16,276 nt of DNA. It comes from CAYGZQ01 sp964354375 [NCBI: uncultured Planctomycetota bacterium] (lineage in GTDB: Bacteria > JAJVIF01 > JAPKYR01). A program made the position numbers and the translations under genes. Location: contig CAYGZQ010000077.1 in the NCBI GenBank assembly GCA_964354375.1, forward strand, positions 1 through 16,276, written 5' to 3'. The notes below the pieces were generated by a model. It saw nothing but the letters and a program-made list of their open reading frames with translations, was not told the origin of the DNA and searched no databases. Positions 1 to 7,384 of this stretch are shown piece after piece (the first letter of the stretch is position 1; the number at the start of each line of letters is the position of its first letter).

Positions 1-51
1 GAGGGCGGACGCACGGTCGGCGCCGGCGTAGTCGACAAGATTCTTGACTAA
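1..51 (+). CDS. tuf: Elongation factor Tu, C-terminal fragment (5' end outside window)
   Basis: Frame 1 reads EGGRTVGAGVVDKILD followed by TAA at 49-51. This matches the conserved end of EF-Tu (EGGRTVGAGVV-K-I). EF-Tu is the cytoplasmic GTPase that brings aminoacyl-tRNA to the ribosome. Only 16 codons lie in the window, so nothing can be said of its GTPase domain. The position directly before secE-nusG is the usual one for tuf in many bacteria, which supports the call. The 48 bases to secE contain no tRNA-Trp or rpmG, which often sit here. Confidence 0.9.
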   Translation, partial: EGGRTVGAGVVDKILD

Positions 52-99
52 ACGCCTTCCCTGCCCTCGTCGGGCGCCGAAGGCTTCGGATTAGAATCC

Positions 100-675
100 A
101 TGGGCAAGAGACTGAAAAGCGCGAAGAAGCGGGCCGAGCGTCGAGAGCGAGCCAAACTCCGGGGCGAGGGTCAGAGTCCCGAAGAACTGATCGCCCTGCA
201 GGAAGCCGAGGCCGACGCGGCCGTCGAGGTCGCCGAGAAGGCCGCCCCGGGAAAAGAGGCCGTCGCCCAAGCCAAAGATTCGGCTCGCGAGAAAAAGAGC
301 GCTCCCGCGAGGCCTCCAAAGGATGAGCCTGAGGACAATGCGTGGGAACGCTTCAAGGCTTTCATGCGGGAAGTGGATATCGAGCGCAAGAAAATCAACT
401 GGCCGAGCGTCGACGATACCTGGCGATCGACGTGGGTCACCGTTTTCGTTATCATGGTGCTGGCTGTATTCATGGGCATCGCGTCTGCGGGATTCCAGGT
501 GGTCTCCGAGAGAATTTTCGGCGTGCAAGGCATCGGTCAGACAGCCACGCCGCCGACCGGACCGGCTCCGCCCACCACTCCTCTCGGAGGCGTCAACGCG
601 AACCCGGCCGCTCCCCCCACCGGGGGAACGCCTTCAGGGGACTCGGGCACACCCAGCCCACCCTCAGGACAGTAA
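100..675 (+). CDS. secE: Preprotein translocase subunit SecE, with long N- and C-terminal extensions
   Basis: SecE is the small membrane subunit that clamps SecY in the SecYEG protein-export channel. The core is at residues 83-141: the amphipathic helix with REVDIERKKINWPS, where the K-x-x-W-P signature is clear, then one transmembrane helix at about 111-134. At 191 residues it is longer than usual (roughly 60-130). Residues 1-82 form a highly charged Lys/Arg/Glu/Ala-rich segment, probably helical and cytoplasmic. Residues 142-191 form a Pro/Gly/Thr/Ser-rich tail with repeated PPT/PPS patterns; by known SecE topology this tail would be outside the inner membrane. The ATG at 100 has only a weak ribosome site (GAAGG about 16 bases upstream). 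The gene sits between tuf and nusG, the standard context. Core identity is certain; the role of the extensions is unknown. Confidence 0.93.
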   Translation: MGKRLKSAKKRAERRERAKLRGEGQSPEELIALQEAEADAAVEVAEKAAPGKEAVAQAKDSAREKKSAPARPPKDEPEDNAWERFKAFMREVDIERKKINWPSVDDTWRSTWVTVFVIMVLAVFMGIASAGFQVVSERIFGVQGIGQTATPPTGPAPPTTPLGGVNANPAAPPTGGTPSGDSGTPSPPSGQ

Positions 676-729
676 CCTTTCGGAGGATGGCATACATTGC
701 GCCGCCGGGGCTTTTGGCGGCTGAAACAA

Positions 730-1257
730 ATGGCATGGTACGTAGCACATACTAAGGCGGGCTGTGAGCAGAAGGTCAAGTCCTCCATCGAGCACCAGGC
801 GAGGGCGCTGGGGCTTCGGGGCAGGATCTTCCGAGTGATAGTCCCTCAGGAAGAGCACCTCGAGGTCGTCAAGGGCTCGCGCACGCCTGTGAAGCATAAG
901 GTGTTTCCGGGCTACGTGTTCATCGAGATGGTGCTTACAGACGAAACCTGGGCGCTGGTGAAGAACACGGAAAACGTCACGCACTTCCTGGGCACGGCTC
1001 GGGAACCGATGCCTATCAGGGACGGCGAGATGCAGACCATCCTCAAGAGGATGGGTATGCAGGCGGAGGGTCCCGTGATCGATCTTGCCGTGGGCGACCA
1101 GGTCGTCGTGCTGATCGGTCCCTTTGCAGACTTCAACGGAATTATCCAGGAAATCGACTACGATAAACAGAAGGCGAAGGTTATGCTCTCGGTGTTCGGT
1201 CGAGAAACCCCCGTGGAGCTGAGCTTCAATGAGATCGAGAAGACTTCCGACGCCTGA
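730..1257 (+). CDS. nusG: Transcription termination/antitermination protein NusG
   Basis: NusG binds RNA polymerase at the beta' clamp, modulates pausing and, in many bacteria, couples to Rho or the ribosome. From the ATG at 730 the protein has 175 residues. The NGN domain starts MAWYVAHTKAGCEQKV and includes FPGYVFIEM (59-67). The C-terminal KOW domain spans about 121-171, with GDQVVVLIGPFADFNG and FGRETPVELSF. I chose 730 because families begin right at the WYV motif. A TTG at 697, 10 bases after a strong GGAGG (682-686), would add 11 residues (MRRRGFWRLKQ), and the ribosome site at 730 is weaker (GGCGG, 9 bases). The start is therefore uncertain. The gene ends with tandem in-frame stops TGA TAG (1255-1260), 59 bases before rplK. 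Confidence 0.95.
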   Translation: MAWYVAHTKAGCEQKVKSSIEHQARALGLRGRIFRVIVPQEEHLEVVKGSRTPVKHKVFPGYVFIEMVLTDETWALVKNTENVTHFLGTAREPMPIRDGEMQTILKRMGMQAEGPVIDLAVGDQVVVLIGPFADFNGIIQEIDYDKQKAKVMLSVFGRETPVELSFNEIEKTSDA

Positions 1258-1277
1258 TAGCGGTAAGACGAATGCGG

Positions 1278-1310
1278 ACCCTGTGCGTCCTTCAGGACGC
1301 GGGTGATGAG
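1278..1310 (+). promoter_or_regulatory. Bulged hairpin overlapping the rplK ribosome-binding region (candidate L1 operator)
   Basis: Seen: GCGTCC (1285-1290), loop TTCA, GGACGC (1295-1300), extended after a 3-base bulge (TGT 1282-1284) by ACCC (1278-1281) pairing with GGGT (1301-1304). The sequence GGGTGATGAG follows and leads to the rplK ATG at 1317, so the lower stem would cover part of the ribosome site. Known: in E. coli protein L1 represses the L11-L1 mRNA by binding near the rplK start, and L1 sites are two helices split by an asymmetric loop. That this hairpin is such a site is inference. Confidence 0.4.
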
Positions 1311-1316
1311 TGTATT

Positions 1317-1745
1317 ATGGCCACTAAGCCGGTTGTTGCGAAAATCAAACTCCAGATCAAGGCGGGCGCCGCCAGCCCAGGTCCGCCCATCGGATCGGTC
1401 CTCGGACCACACGGCATCAACCTGCCCATGTTCTGCAAGGAGTACAACGAGCAGACCAAGGACCAGGCCGGCTCGGTCGTCCCCGTCGAGGTAACCATCT
1501 ACCAGGACCGATCCTATTCCTTCATCCTCGGCGTGCCGCCGGTGAGCGATCTCATAAAGCAGGCTGCGAAGATCGAGAAGGGCTCCCGTGACCCTGGTCG
1601 CGACAGCGCCGCCACTATCACCATGGCCCAGGTCAGAGAGATCGCCGAGAGGAAGCTGAAGGAGCTTAACGCTTACGATGTCGAAGGCGCAGAGAAAATC
1701 GTGGTGGGCACGGCCCGAAGCATGGGTGTGGAGATCGTGGACTAG
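1317..1745 (+). CDS. rplK: 50S ribosomal protein L11
   Basis: L11 binds the GTPase-associated region of 23S rRNA, with L10 and L12 nearby, and is needed for factor-dependent steps and for stringent-response sensing. The 142 residues match the usual length (about 141). The N-terminal domain carries KLQIKAGAASPGPPIG and LGPHGIN (29-35). The C-terminal rRNA-binding domain carries MAQVREIAERKLKELNAYD (103-121) and ends GTARSMGVEIVD. The ATG at 1317 is chosen because family members start MA-K-V-A-IKLQI; an in-frame ATG at 1272 would add 15 unconserved residues. The ribosome site is GGTGATGAG just upstream. The hinge region reads SAATIT where many homologues read VGKIT, a mild divergence. Confidence 0.97.
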   Translation: MATKPVVAKIKLQIKAGAASPGPPIGSVLGPHGINLPMFCKEYNEQTKDQAGSVVPVEVTIYQDRSYSFILGVPPVSDLIKQAAKIEKGSRDPGRDSAATITMAQVREIAERKLKELNAYDVEGAEKIVVGTARSMGVEIVD

Positions 1746-1787
1746 CCTGACGAAAACCTGAACACGGACATAGAACATTCCGCCCGG

Positions 1788-1837
1788 GGGGCTTCACCGC
1801 CCCGGTGGGAGGGTCCGGAAACGGATCCGCCCGGACC
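1788..1837 (+). promoter_or_regulatory. Two adjacent hairpins in the rplK-rplA gap
   Basis: Seen: a G+C-rich hairpin (GGGGC 1788-1792 with GCCCC 1799-1803; an alternative is CACCG 1795-1799 with CGGTG 1803-1807). It is followed by a perfect 7-bp stem, GGTCCGG (1812-1818) with CCGGACC (1831-1837), enclosing the palindrome CGGATCCG. The second hairpin ends 6 bases before the rplA ribosome site GAGGTG (1844-1849). No U-run follows, so it is not an intrinsic terminator. A role in rplA translation or mRNA processing is inference. Confidence 0.4.
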
Positions 1838-1854
1838 ACAACCGAGGTGACATT

Positions 1855-2556
1855 ATGAGTAAACACGGAAAGAACTACATCAAGGCTGCTCAGCTCGTCG
1901 ACCGCGACGTTGCCTATCCGCTCGATCGCGCGGTGGAGCTGGTGAAGGAAACGAGCCCGGTCAAGTTCGACGCGTCGGTGGATATCTGCATGGTGACCGG
2001 TCTCGACACACGTCACGCCGACCAGCAGCTGAGGGGAGCTATCGCGCTCCCGCACGGCACCGGCAAGGCGATGCGTATCGCGGTCTTCGCAAAGGGCGAG
2101 AAGGAAATCGAGGCCAGGGAAGCCGGAGCGGATATTATCGGCGCCGAGGAGCTGGCCGAGGAGATCAAGAACGGCCGCACCGACTTCGACATGGTCCTGG
2201 CTACTCCCGACATGATGAGAGTGGTGGGCGGACTGGGTCGAATCCTCGGGCCCCGCGGCATGATGCCCAATCCCAAGACCGGCACCGTCTCCCAGGACAT
2301 CGGCTCCGCCGTTGCGGAATACAAGGCCGGCAAGGTCAATTTCCGCGCCGACTCCGGCGGCCTGATTCTCAGCAAGGTGGGCCGGGTTGGCTTCACGCCG
2401 GAAGCTCTCAAGGAAAACATTCAGACTTTCATAGCCTACGTCATCAAGAATCGACCGCCTGGGGCCAAGGGCGTGTACATCAAGAAGGTCATAATCTCCA
2501 GCACCATGGGCCCCGGCATAAGGGTGGATGTAAGGGAGCTAATCGCCACCCCGTAG
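1855..2556 (+). CDS. rplA: 50S ribosomal protein L1
   Basis: L1 forms the mobile L1 stalk on 23S rRNA that moves deacylated tRNA out of the E site. It is also the usual translational repressor of its own rplK-rplA mRNA. The 233 residues match the family length. The signature GRILGPRGMMPNPKTGTV begins at residue 128, and the rRNA-contact region LDTRHADQQLRGAIALPHGTGK is present near residue 45. The ATG at 1855 follows GAGGTG with 5 bases between, a good ribosome site. rplA follows rplK after 109 bases and precedes rplJ by only 37. Confidence 0.98.
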   Translation: MSKHGKNYIKAAQLVDRDVAYPLDRAVELVKETSPVKFDASVDICMVTGLDTRHADQQLRGAIALPHGTGKAMRIAVFAKGEKEIEAREAGADIIGAEELAEEIKNGRTDFDMVLATPDMMRVVGGLGRILGPRGMMPNPKTGTVSQDIGSAVAEYKAGKVNFRADSGGLILSKVGRVGFTPEALKENIQTFIAYVIKNRPPGAKGVYIKKVIISSTMGPGIRVDVRELIATP

Positions 2557-2593
2557 GATGTCGATCTGTGATCTGAACTACTGCAGGTGTGTC

Positions 2594-3139
2594 ATGAAAA
2601 CGTCACGGCAAATCAAGTCAGAGAAGATCAGCGACTTCAAAGCGCTGGTGGAAGAGTCGAAGGCGATTGTCCTTGCCGAGTACAAGGGCCTCACTGTCAA
2701 GGAGATGGAGCGGCTTCGACGCAAGCTGCGCGAGGCCGGAGGCCACGTGTCGGTCGTCAAGAACACTCTGGCAAGGGTCGCCTTGAACGAGATGGGAATC
2801 GACACGCTCGACGACGATCTCGCCGGTCAGGTCGCCTTCGTCTTCAGCAAGCGGGATGCCGTCGTCGGCACGAAGGCCGCCCACGACTTCGCCGCATCCA
2901 ACGAGAGATTCAGGGTGATCTCGGGTTTCTTCAACAAGCAGAGAATCTCACCCGCCGAGATAAAGGCCCTGGCGCTTCTGCCGACGCGTGACCAGCTTAA
3001 GGCACGGTTCGTGGGCATTCTCATCGCGCCCATGGCCCAGTTTGTGGGCACGCTGCAGGCGCCCCTGCAGGAGTTTATCGGCACTCTCGAGGCCCGGGCC
3101 GTGAAGCTGGAGAAATCGCCGGATGCCCAGGCCGCCTGA
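2594..3139 (+). CDS. rplJ: 50S ribosomal protein L10
   Basis: L10 anchors the L7/L12 dimers to the ribosomal stalk. The 181 residues fit the family. The N-terminal rRNA-binding part contains IVLAEYKGLTVKEMERLRRK (25-44) and VVKNTLARVA (54-63). The C-terminal helix that binds L12 dimers is at about 130-170 and ends EARAVKLEKSPDAQAA. I chose the ATG at 2594, preceded by AGGTG with 4 bases between. An in-frame ATG at 2558, directly after the rplA stop, would add 12 unconserved residues (MSICDLNYCRCV). The leader before this start is only 37 bases, too short for the usual L10 autoregulatory leader unless that reaches into rplA. Confidence 0.96.
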   Translation: MKTSRQIKSEKISDFKALVEESKAIVLAEYKGLTVKEMERLRRKLREAGGHVSVVKNTLARVALNEMGIDTLDDDLAGQVAFVFSKRDAVVGTKAAHDFAASNERFRVISGFFNKQRISPAEIKALALLPTRDQLKARFVGILIAPMAQFVGTLQAPLQEFIGTLEARAVKLEKSPDAQAA

Positions 3140-3211
3140 GGCAGGATGTTCGAGTGACTGTTACGCTTAATCGCTTCTATACACCCAAGCGGCCGGGCTG
3201 ATGGTCGCAAC

Positions 3212-3227
3212 AAGAAGTCCAAGTGGG
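3212..3227 (+). repeat. Intergenic motif copy 1 (rplJ-rplL gap)
   Basis: AAGAAGTCCAAGTGGG lies 21 bases before the rplL GTG start, in the 109-base gap. A copy matching at 14 of 16 positions lies after rplL at 3723-3738. The shared core is CCAAGTGGG. Function unknown; chance similarity is possible. Confidence 0.35.
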
Positions 3228-3248
3228 ATATTCCCCGGAGGAATGAAA

Positions 3249-3638
3249 GTGGCACTTACGGAAACACAAGAGAAGATTCTTCAGCAGATTGAAGGATGGA
3301 CTGTAGTCGAGTTGAACGAGTTCACCAAGGCCCTGCAGGAGCGATGGGATGTCAGTCCCATGGCCGCTGCGCCCGTGGCCGTGGCCGCCATGCCCGGTGC
3401 GGGCGAGGCCGCCGCGGCAGTCGAGAAGACCAGCTTCGATATCATCCTTGAGGAAGCCGGCCCGAACAAGATTCAGGTCATCAAGGCGGTCAGAGAGGTC
3501 ACGGATCTGGGCCTCAAGGACGCCAAAGCGCTGGTCGATTCCGCGCCCAAGCCCATCAAGGAGGGCATCGGCAAGGAAGAGGCCGAGCAGATCAAGCAGA
3601 AGATCTCCGATGCAGGCGGCGTGGTCACAGTCAAGTGA
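3249..3638 (+). CDS. rplL: 50S ribosomal protein L7/L12
   Basis: L7/L12 is the multicopy stalk protein that recruits and stimulates the translational GTPases. From the GTG at 3249 the protein has 129 residues and starts [16 protein letters not shown], matching family N-termini (MALT-). The N-terminal dimerisation domain is at about 1-36, an Ala/Pro/Val-rich hinge at 37-59, and the C-terminal factor-binding domain from about 62 with [32 protein letters not shown] and a terminal [13 protein letters not shown] (3237-3241) is 7 bases from the GTG but only 1 base from the ATG at 3243, so GTG is the better start; ATG would give MKVALTE. No other candidate fits. Confidence 0.96.
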   Translation: MALTETQEKILQQIEGWTVVELNEFTKALQERWDVSPMAAAPVAVAAMPGAGEAAAAVEKTSFDIILEEAGPNKIQVIKAVREVTDLGLKDAKALVDSAPKPIKEGIGKEEAEQIKQKISDAGGVVTVK

Positions 3639-3722
3639 TCTGCGAATCCAGCCTGACGACCTTGTTCGTCCTTTGACCGGCGCCGTGAAAATATGCGCCA
3701 TTGTATCGGTGAGGGAATCTTT

Positions 3723-3738
3723 AAGAAACCCAAGTGGG
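3723..3738 (+). repeat. Intergenic motif copy 2 (rplL-rpoB gap)
   Basis: AAGAAACCCAAGTGGG, the partner of the copy at 3212-3227. This copy contains a small dyad ACCCA-AG-TGGGT (3728-3739). It lies in the 217-base rplL-rpoB gap, about 35 bases before the larger hairpin. Function unknown. Confidence 0.35.
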
Positions 3739-3772
3739 TGATACGACTCTAAGGCGCTTCCCCCCATCTCAG

Positions 3773-3797
3773 ACCCCTGCAACGGTGTCGTGGGGGT
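3773..3797 (+). promoter_or_regulatory. Hairpin in the rplL-rpoB gap, possible attenuator or processing site
   Basis: Seen: ACCCC (3773-3777) pairs with GGGGT (3793-3797), with an inner ACG/CGT pair closing a GTGT loop, followed by the weak T-rich stretch TGTTT. Known: in E. coli the rplL-rpoB gap holds a partial attenuator and an RNase III site that lower rpoBC expression relative to the ribosomal proteins. By position this hairpin may do the same. The stem is short and the T-run poor, so it should leak. The rest of the 217-base gap (3639-3855) holds no gene and no convincing promoter. Confidence 0.35.
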
Positions 3798-3855
3798 TGT
3801 TTGCGCCTGTATCCGCCCGAACCGGTCTTATTAAAAGCACCGAAGGAGCCGACTG

Positions 3856-6800
3856 ATGTCTCCCCAGAAAACTACGGTTATACCCACTGATCTGCAGGTT
3901 CACAGAAGGGAGATCAGAGATTTCTCCAAAACCCCCGAGAATATGCACTACGACATGCCTTTCCTGATCGAAGTGCAGAAGAACTCTTTCGACTGGTTCC
4001 TGGGACAGGGTCTCAGGGACCTCTTCGTCCGCGTATTTCCCATCACCGGCTACTCAGAAAACCTCGAGCTCCAGTTCGTCGACTACTTCGTCGATCCCCC
4101 GGCCATCGACATCAATACCTGCAAGGACCAGGATCGCACTTACTCCGCCGGTCTTCGTCTCAGGCTCAAGCTTATCAACAAGCTGACCAACCAGATGCTG
4201 GAAAGCGACGTGTTTCTGGGCGATCTCCCGATCATGACCGAGAACGGCACTTTCGTCATCAACGGCGCCGAACGTGCGGTGGTCTCACAGCTCGTGCGCA
4301 GCCCGGGCGTGTATTTCATGGAGAAGGCTGCCACGGTCGGCAAGGTCGTCTACTACGCAAGAGTGATACCCAACAGGGGTGCATGGATCGAGATCGAGCA
4401 CGATCCCGATTCGACTTCGATCGTGCGCCTCGACAAGGTGCGCAAGATCCCGGTCACCAACCTTCTCATGGGCCTCGGTTTTACCGTCGATCCCCACCGC
4501 AAGATAATCACGCACCCCCCTGTGGATGTAACCCTGGAGGCTAAACCCTACCTTTTCGAGGGCATGGTCTCGCCGAGGGATGTGAATCCGCCGACGGGCG
4601 GTCGCCCAATCGTCAAGAAGGGCGAGAGAATCGACTACGAACAGGCTGTCCGGCTCGTCTCAGCCTATCCTGAGGGCCTGACTTTCTCCTACGAAGTGAA
4701 GCCCCTCGAGATGAACAAGAGCCTTCTCGAAACCTACGAGCAGGCCCGCCAGGGGCTTGAGACATACGTCCAGCAGAATCCGAAGCTCAAAATCAATGAC
4801 GCGGCCCTTCTGGATATCTACAAGAAACTCCGGCCCGGCGATCCGCCCACCGTCGACACCGCTAAATCCCTGCTTGAGTCCAGGTTCTTCGACGAGAGGC
4901 GCTATGATCTTTCCCCCGTCGGGCGCTTCAAGATGAACAAGAAGCTGGGCCTCAATATTCCGCCGTCCATACGTTACCTGACGAAGCTCGACATTCTGGA
5001 GTCCATTCGCTTTCTGATCAACATGACGGCCACGGATGTGGACGACATCGATCATCTCGGGAACCGTCGCATCCGCTCCGTCGGGGAGCTTATCCAGAAC
5101 CATTTCCGCAAAGGTCTTCTCCGCATGGAGAGGGTGGCCAAAGAGCGGATGGCGGTCCAGGATCACGACAAGCTCACGCCTCAGCTCCTGATCAACACCA
5201 GAAGCGTCGTCGCCGTCCTCAAGGAATTCTTCGGTTCGTCGCAATTGTCCCAGTTCATGGACCAGACCAACCCGCTGGCCGAGCTGACTCACAAGCGTCG
5301 GCTCTCGGCCCTCGGGCCCGGAGGTCTTTCCAGGGAGCGAACCGGATTCGAGGTCCGCGACGTGCATCACTCCCACTACGGGAGAATCTGCCCGATCGAG
5401 TCTCCCGAGGGACCCAACATCGGTCTCATCGGGTCGCTGGCAACGTACGCAAGGATCAACGAGTACGGCTTCATCGAAACGCCGTATCGAGCCGTCAGGC
5501 ACGCCAAGGTGACTGAGGACGTTGTCTATCTTTCCGCCGACGAGGAAGACAAGTACAACATCGCCGAGGCCAACGCTGAGCTGGACTCCCGAGGACGGTT
5601 CGTCGAGGAGCTCATCCACTGCCGGTACCGCGATCGAATCATCATGGTCCACCACGATGAGGTCGAGTTCATGGACGTGAGCCCCATGCAGATCGTCAGC
5701 GCCACCACAGCGCTGATACCATTTCTGGAGCACGATGACGCGAACCGGGCTCTCATGGGCTCGAACATGCAGCGCCAGGCCGTTCCCCTCATGATGTCCG
5801 AGCCGCCCCTGGTCGGGACCGGCATGGAGAAGAAAGTCGCGTACGATTCCGGCGCTCTTCTGATAGCCAAGCGAAGCGGCAGGATCGCGGAGCTCAACGC
5901 GGGCAAAATCGTAGTCGAGACTTCCGGCGGCGAGCGGGATATCTCCGAGCCGATGAAGTTCGTCCGCTCCAACCAGGGCACGTGCATGAACCAGCGGCCC
6001 GTGGTGAAGCTCGGCCAGAAAATCAAGGCCGGGGATGTAATCGCGGACGGGTTCTCGACCAAGGAGGGCGAGCTTTCGCTCGGCAAGAACATACTGTGCG
6101 CTTTCCTGCCCTGGCGAGGCTACAACTTCGAGGACGCCATCATCCTGTCCAGCCGCCTTGTCCAGGACGACACCTACACTTCGATCCACATCGAAAAATA
6201 CGAGTGCGAGGCAAGGGACACCAAGCTGGGTCCCGAGGAGATCACTCGCGACATTCCCCACCTCTCGGAGTCCATGCTGAGGAACCTCGATGAAGACGGC
6301 GTGATAGTTGAAGCCACCGAGGTTCAGAGCGAGGACATCCTCGTGGGCAAGGTCACCCCGAAGGGCGAAACCGAGCCCACTCCCGAGGAGAAGCTCCTCA
6401 GGGCTATCTTCGGGGAGAAATCACTGGATGTCAGGAACACGTCTCTGAGGGTGCCGCACGGCGACCGCGGCAAGGTCATCAAGACGAAAATCTTCTCCCG
6501 CGCGAACGGCGATGAATTGCCGCCGGGCGTCAACAAGCTTGTCAGGGTCTACATTGCGCAAAGGCGGAAGATCCAGGAAGGGGACAAGATGGCCGGACGT
6601 CACGGGAACAAGGGCGTCATTTCCAAGATAGTCCCCGTCGAGGATATGCCCTTCCTCGAAGACGGCACCCCGATCGACATTGTGTTGAATCCTCTGGGCG
6701 TGCCCTCGCGCATGAACCTCGGCCAGATCATGGAGGCCCATCTGGGCTGGGCCGCAGAGAAACTCGGATGGCGCGCGATCAGCCCCGTCTTCTCGGGCGC

Positions 6801-7323
6801 AAGCGAGATTGAGATACGCCAGACGCTCAAGGAAGCCGGCCTGCCCGAGTCAGGTAAGACGACTCTGTATGACGGCAAGACCGGCGATGATTTCGACAGC
6901 AAAGTGACTGTCGGACAGATATACATGATGAAGCTCAATCACCTTGTCGAGGACAAGATTCACGCCCGATCGGTGGGCTCCTACGCGCTGGTAACTCAGC
7001 AGCCTCTCGGCGGCAAGGCGCAGTTCGGCGGACAAAGGTTCGGCGAGATGGAGGTCTGGGCGCTGGAGGCCTATGGAGCCGCATACATCTTACAGGAAGT
7101 GCTCACGATCAAGTCCGATGATGTCGAGGGACGGAACCGAACCTATGAAGCCATTGTGAAGGGCGAGCTGATCGACGAACCCGGAGTGCCGGAGAGCTTC
7201 AACGTGCTTGTCAAGGAGCTGCAGGGCCTCTGCCTGGATGTAGGGTTCGAGGACCTGAAGCGCCCAAGAGATACGATAAATGCCGTACCCGAATCCCCCA
7301 GGGGTGACGGAAAATCCGGCTGA
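3856..7323 (+). CDS. rpoB: DNA-directed RNA polymerase subunit beta
   Basis: The beta subunit forms one side of the RNA polymerase active-site cleft. The 1155 residues are short for the family: E. coli-type insertions in lobe 2 and before the flap C-terminal part are missing. Visible landmarks: [16 protein letters not shown] near 120; [12 protein letters not shown] near 356; the rifampicin pocket [20 protein letters not shown] (458-477) through [24 protein letters not shown]; and [16 protein letters not shown], with K911 and K919 equivalent to the E. coli active-site lysines K1065 and K1073. The C-terminal part has [25 protein letters not shown] sequence that meets beta'. The ATG at 3856 follows AAGGAG with 7 bases between. 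The pocket residues corresponding to E. coli D516, H526 and S531 are wild type (D469, H479, S484). rpoC follows after 61 bases. Confidence 0.99.
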   Translation: MSPQKTTVIPTDLQVHRREIRDFSKTPENMHYDMPFLIEVQKNSFDWFLGQGLRDLFVRVFPITGYSENLELQFVDYFVDPPAIDINTCKDQDRTYSAGLRLRLKLINKLTNQMLESDVFLGDLPIMTENGTFVINGAERAVVSQLVRSPGVYFMEKAATVGKVVYYARVIPNRGAWIEIEHDPDSTSIVRLDKVRKIPVTNLLMGLGFTVDPHRKIITHPPVDVTLEAKPYLFEGMVSPRDVNPPTGGRPIVKKGERIDYEQAVRLVSAYPEGLTFSYEVKPLEMNKSLLETYEQARQGLETYVQQNPKLKINDAALLDIYKKLRPGDPPTVDTAKSLLESRFFDERRYDLSPVGRFKMNKKLGLNIPPSIRYLTKLDILESIRFLINMTATDVDDIDHLGNRRIRSVGELIQNHFRKGLLRMERVAKERMAVQDHDKLTPQLLINTRSVVAVLKEFFGSSQLSQFMDQTNPLAELTHKRRLSALGPGGLSRERTGFEVRDVHHSHYGRICPIESPEGPNIGLIGSLATYARINEYGFIETPYRAVRHAKVTEDVVYLSADEEDKYNIAEANAELDSRGRFVEELIHCRYRDRIIMVHHDEVEFMDVSPMQIVSATTALIPFLEHDDANRALMGSNMQRQAVPLMMSEPPLVGTGMEKKVAYDSGALLIAKRSGRIAELNAGKIVVETSGGERDISEPMKFVRSNQGTCMNQRPVVKLGQKIKAGDVIADGFSTKEGELSLGKNILCAFLPWRGYNFEDAIILSSRLVQDDTYTSIHIEKYECEARDTKLGPEEITRDIPHLSESMLRNLDEDGVIVEATEVQSEDILVGKVTPKGETEPTPEEKLLRAIFGEKSLDVRNTSLRVPHGDRGKVIKTKIFSRANGDELPPGVNKLVRVYIAQRRKIQEGDKMAGRHGNKGVISKIVPVEDMPFLEDGTPIDIVLNPLGVPSRMNLGQIMEAHLGWAAEKLGWRAISPVFSGASEIEIRQTLKEAGLPESGKTTLYDGKTGDDFDSKVTVGQIYMMKLNHLVEDKIHARSVGSYALVTQQPLGGKAQFGGQRFGEMEVWALEAYGAAYILQEVLTIKSDDVEGRNRTYEAIVKGELIDEPGVPESFNVLVKELQGLCLDVGFEDLKRPRDTINAVPESPRGDGKSG

Positions 7324-7384
7324 AGAGACAAGGGCGGGGTTCGGGCGCGGAAGAAGTGAAAAAATCTCGCAGGCAGGGAGTACT

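Noticed and set aside
687-755. Short peptide frame starting at the ATG after GGAGG, overlapping nusG
   Set aside because: The ribosome site touches the ATG with no spacer, so initiation there is unlikely; the 22-residue product has no features.
3673-3706. Possible promoter for rpoB (TTGACC in the rplL-rpoB gap)
   Set aside because: No -10-like hexamer lies at 16-18 bases; the nearest candidates are at 14 or over 20 bases.
4660-6261. Long minus-strand open frame (533 codons) opposite rpoB
   Set aside because: It is the antisense shadow of a highly conserved gene in G+C-rich DNA; the product matches no family and there is no ribosome site or promoter.
7280-7384. N-terminal extension of RpoC overlapping the rpoB end
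   Set aside because: The extra 35 residues ([12 protein letters not shown]...) are not family-like and overlap rpoB; the ATG at 7385 has GGGAG and fits the conserved start.
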